From Nitrospira sp. (lineage in GTDB: Bacteria; Nitrospirota; Nitrospiria; Nitrospirales; Nitrospiraceae), in NCBI GenBank assembly GCA_025361385.1, contig JANYAJ010000093.1:1-8207 (forward strand): a stretch of 8,207 nucleotides of DNA, written 5' to 3'. Positions within the stretch are counted from its first letter, which is position 1. Every line of letters begins with the position of its first letter. Shown in pieces: positions 5,825 through 8,207 of the stretch. The notes under the pieces are model-generated. The model ran no database searches. It was not told the origin of the DNA and was given only the letters and a program-made list of their open reading frames with translations. The translations under genes were made by a program, and so were the position numbers.

Positions 5825-7816
5825 ATGATTCCAGAAATCGGTCATTTTGCGTTGATTCTTGCGCTCTGCGTCGCGGTCGTGCAGGGGAGCCTGCCCATTT
5901 ACGGGGCCGCAGTCGGGAGCGCGGCCTTGATGTCCGTTGCGAAGCCGGCGGCGCGCGGGCAATTCATCCTGGTCCTGTTGGCCTTCTGTTGCCTGGGATA
6001 CGCGTTCGCCGTCAAAGACTTCTCGGTCCTGTACGTCGCGTCCACGTCGAACTCCCATCTCCCCCTGCATTATCGTCTCGCGGCCATTTGGGGCGCGCAT
6101 GAGGGGTCGTTGCTCCTCTGGACCTTCATTCTCACCGTCTGGATGGTCGCCGTGACGTTCTTCTCCGAACATCTGCCGGCGGCGATGCGGGCCCGTATTC
6201 TCGGCGTCATGGGGTTGATCAGCCTGGGATTTATCTTGTTCATGTTGACCGTGTCGAATCCATTCGAACGGTTGATCCCGGCCGCAGCCGATGGGCGCGA
6301 TCTCAATCCCTTGCTGCAAGACCCCGGCATGGTCATGCATCCGCCGATGCTTTATATGGGGTACGTGGGATTTTCCGTGGCGTTCGCCTTTGCGATTGCA
6401 GCTCTGTTGGGAGGCAACCTGGACGCAGCCTGGGCCCGCTGGTCGCGTCCCTGGACGACCGCCGCCTGGTGTTTTCTCACCGTGGGGATCGCGTTAGGCA
6501 GCGGTTGGGCCTATTACGAACTTGGCTGGGGCGGCTGGTGGTTCTGGGACCCGGTGGAAAACGCCTCCTTCATGCCCTGGCTGGCAGGGACCGCGCTGAT
6601 CCATTCGCTGGCCGTGACGGATAAACGGGGCGGATTCAAAGTCTGGACAGTGCTGCTCGCAATTCTCGCCTTCTCATTGAGTTTGGTCGGGACCTTCTTG
6701 GTCCGATCCGGTGTCTTGACCTCGGTCCATGCCTTCGCGACCGATCCAAAACGCGGCTTGTTTATTCTGGTCTTCCTCGCGATCGTCATTGGCGGGTCGT
6801 TGGTCCTCTATGCCTGGCGTGCCCCGCGTGTGGGGTTGGGGGGCGGCTTCGACATGGTCTCGCGCGAAGCGATGTTGCTGGGGAACAATGTGTTGCTGAT
6901 CGCGGCCTTGGGATCGGTCTTCCTGGGTACGCTCTATCCGCTGTTCCTCGACGCGTTGGGTCTCGGAAAGATTTCAGTCGGTCCACCTTATTTCGATACG
7001 GTGTTTGTGCCCCTCATGACCCCGGCCATTTTTCTCATGGGAATCGGTCCATTGGCACAGTGGAAGAAAGCGAGCCTGCCGGACTTGGCGCTGCGCCTGC
7101 GTTGGGCCTTCGGCGCTAGCGTCGTTACCGCGCTGCTGCTCCCGTTCGTGCTGGGCAAGTGGACGCCGCTTCTCAGCCTGGGTCTGTTGTTGGCGTCCTG
7201 GATTGTGACGACGGCAGCGGTGAATGTGTGGGAGCGAGTGAGCCGCCTCGTCGGCACCAGTGCCATGAGTGGTCTGGCCACGCTTCCGCGGGCCTATTGG
7301 GGCATGGTGGTCGCCCATTGCGGCATCGCGGTGTTTATCGTAGGCGTCACCATGGTCAAAGGGTTCGAGGTCGAACAAGATCTACGCATGAATGTTGGCG
7401 AGACCTCCACCATCGGAGGCTACACCTTCCGGTTCGATGGCGTGCAAAATATCAAGGGGCCGAACTATACGGCGGCACGCGGGATGTTTCACGTGAGCCA
7501 GGGGGGGCATGACGTCACCGACATGTTTCCTGAAAAGCGGCATTATCCGGTTCAGAATCAGACGATGACCGAAGCCGCGATTGATACAGGATTGCTGCGC
7601 GACCTCTATGTGTCGCTCGGGGAACCGCTGCCTGGGGGAGCCTGGAGCGTGAGGTTGTACCACAAGCCCTTCATCGACTGGATCTGGGGCGGTTGTTTGA
7701 TTATGGCGTTGGGCGGGGTCCTTGCGATGACCGATCGCCGCTATCGCTTAGCCGAGCGACGTGAAGAGTCGCTCATGTCAGATCTGCCGCACCCGGTGGG
7801 ACCAGAGGTCTCATGA
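5825..7816 (+). CDS. ccmF: Cytochrome c haem lyase subunit CcmF
   Basis: CcmF is the inner-membrane core of the ligase that attaches haem from CcmE to CXXCH cysteines of apocytochromes. The 663 residues are near the family length (about 650). The WWD motif is at 234-252 (GWGGWWFWDPVENASFMPW). The four histidines that bind haem in E. coli CcmF have clear counterparts: H172 (VMHPPM), H260 (ALIHSLAV), H302 (SVHAFA) and H498 (VVAHCGIA). Many transmembrane spans run through to about 510. A periplasmic beta-rich domain (about 511-610) follows, then a final membrane helix (about 616-635) and a basic tail. The ATG at 5825 is preceded by AGGA at 5811-5814, ten bases upstream. The stop overlaps the ccmG start (ATGA). 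No missing key residue or frameshift is apparent. Confidence 0.97.
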   Translation: MIPEIGHFALILALCVAVVQGSLPIYGAAVGSAALMSVAKPAARGQFILVLLAFCCLGYAFAVKDFSVLYVASTSNSHLPLHYRLAAIWGAHEGSLLLWTFILTVWMVAVTFFSEHLPAAMRARILGVMGLISLGFILFMLTVSNPFERLIPAAADGRDLNPLLQDPGMVMHPPMLYMGYVGFSVAFAFAIAALLGGNLDAAWARWSRPWTTAAWCFLTVGIALGSGWAYYELGWGGWWFWDPVENASFMPWLAGTALIHSLAVTDKRGGFKVWTVLLAILAFSLSLVGTFLVRSGVLTSVHAFATDPKRGLFILVFLAIVIGGSLVLYAWRAPRVGLGGGFDMVSREAMLLGNNVLLIAALGSVFLGTLYPLFLDALGLGKISVGPPYFDTVFVPLMTPAIFLMGIGPLAQWKKASLPDLALRLRWAFGASVVTALLLPFVLGKWTPLLSLGLLLASWIVTTAAVNVWERVSRLVGTSAMSGLATLPRAYWGMVVAHCGIAVFIVGVTMVKGFEVEQDLRMNVGETSTIGGYTFRFDGVQNIKGPNYTAARGMFHVSQGGHDVTDMFPEKRHYPVQNQTMTEAAIDTGLLRDLYVSLGEPLPGGAWSVRLYHKPFIDWIWGGCLIMALGGVLAMTDRRYRLAERREESLMSDLPHPVGPEVS

Positions 7817-8207
7817 AACGGTTCCTCCTCCCTCTTGTAATCTTTGTGGTGGTCGTCGGGTTTCTGGGTATTGGGCTCACCTTGAACCCTCGCGAAGTGC
7901 CATCGCCGTTAGTGGGTAAACCGGCGCCGGATTTTGCCCTGCCACAATTACACGAACCTCAGCAGATGTTGTCGCTGCAGGATCTGCGCGGCACAGTCTG
8001 GCTGCTGAACTTCTGGGCTTCGTGGTGCGGTGGCTGTAAGGAAGAGCATCCTGTGCTGATGCGGCTCGCAAAAACCGGCGAAGTCCCGATCTACGGCATG
8101 GACTACAAGGACCGGCGGGACGAGGGGATCGCCTGGCTGCAGCGATGGGGGAATCCCTATTCGGTCATCGGGGTCGATGAATCGGGACGTGTGGGCATCA
8201 ACTATGG
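7813..8207 (+). CDS. ccmG: Thiol:disulfide oxidoreductase CcmG/DsbE, partial (3' end outside window)
   Basis: CcmG is a membrane-anchored periplasmic thioredoxin-like protein that reduces the CXXCH cysteines of apocytochromes, or of CcmH, before haem ligation. The visible 131 residues contain an N-terminal anchor (about 4-24), the family segment LVGKPAPDFALPQL (33-46), the redox site WCGGC (Cys72, Cys75) in LLNFWASWCGGCKEEHP, and the CcmG-type region IYGMDYKDRRDEGIAWLQ followed by WGNPYSVIGVDESG. The ATG overlaps the ccmF stop by four bases, with AGAGG at 7804-7808 four bases upstream. The CGGC active site lacks the proline seen in the commoner CPTC or CVPC of CcmG proteins. The last third, including the cis-proline expected in thioredoxin folds, is cut off by the window end. 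A generic TlpA/ResA-type protein is the alternative, but position and the GMDYKD segment favour CcmG. Confidence 0.93.
   Translation, partial: MKRFLLPLVIFVVVVGFLGIGLTLNPREVPSPLVGKPAPDFALPQLHEPQQMLSLQDLRGTVWLLNFWASWCGGCKEEHPVLMRLAKTGEVPIYGMDYKDRRDEGIAWLQRWGNPYSVIGVDESGRVGINY

Noticed and set aside
5327..6340. A 337-codon open frame on the minus strand opposite ccmE/ccmF
   Set aside because: Low-complexity charged composition and full overlap with two secure genes on the other strand; a shadow frame.

Overview
The window reads as a Gram-negative chromosome segment of moderately high G+C (high fifties percent by eye). It holds a nearly complete cytochrome c maturation (System I, Ccm) gene run, ccmA-ccmB-ccmC-ccmD-ccmE-ccmF-ccmG, all on the + strand. 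Two genes precede it: the 3' end of a repetitive multihaem c-type cytochrome, and a large predicted outer-membrane beta-barrel protein with a periplasmic N-terminal region. A multihaem cytochrome, an outer-membrane barrel and Ccm together suggest a respiratory or lithotrophic bacterium. Nitrospirota (Nitrospira-like) is my best guess from G+C and gene content, but this is inference; other cytochrome-rich Gram-negatives fit too.

Layout. 1-537: C-terminal part of the multihaem protein, with six CXXCH motifs and one terminal CX4CH in roughly 50-residue tandem units. 538-784: a 247-base gap with no convincing promoter or terminator, but with a strong Shine-Dalgarno in front of a tiny leader-like reading frame. 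785-3091: the outer-membrane protein (signal peptide, AMIN-like region, TPR-like helices, C-terminal barrel). 3093-8207: the ccm genes, packed with overlaps or gaps of at most 12 bases. ccmD (55 codons) lies between ccmC and ccmE. ccmG runs off the right edge, so ccmH/ccmI cannot be assessed.

How the genes work together. CcmA (ATPase), CcmB and CcmC (membrane proteins) and CcmD (small tether) load haem onto the periplasmic chaperone CcmE and release holo-CcmE. CcmF, normally with CcmH, then ligates haem to CXXCH apocytochromes. CcmG keeps the CXXCH cysteines reduced. A protein with seven or more haem sites immediately upstream is a natural client. The outer-membrane protein ends one base before ccmA, so it is probably co-transcribed with the ccm genes. 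With the cytochrome it may form an electron-transfer or export module in the outer membrane.

The ccm genes look intact and orthodox. The less ordinary parts are the cytochrome/barrel pair, the attachment of the barrel gene to the head of the ccm operon, the CX4CH site, the proline-free CGGC active site of CcmG, and the possible leader frame before the barrel gene.
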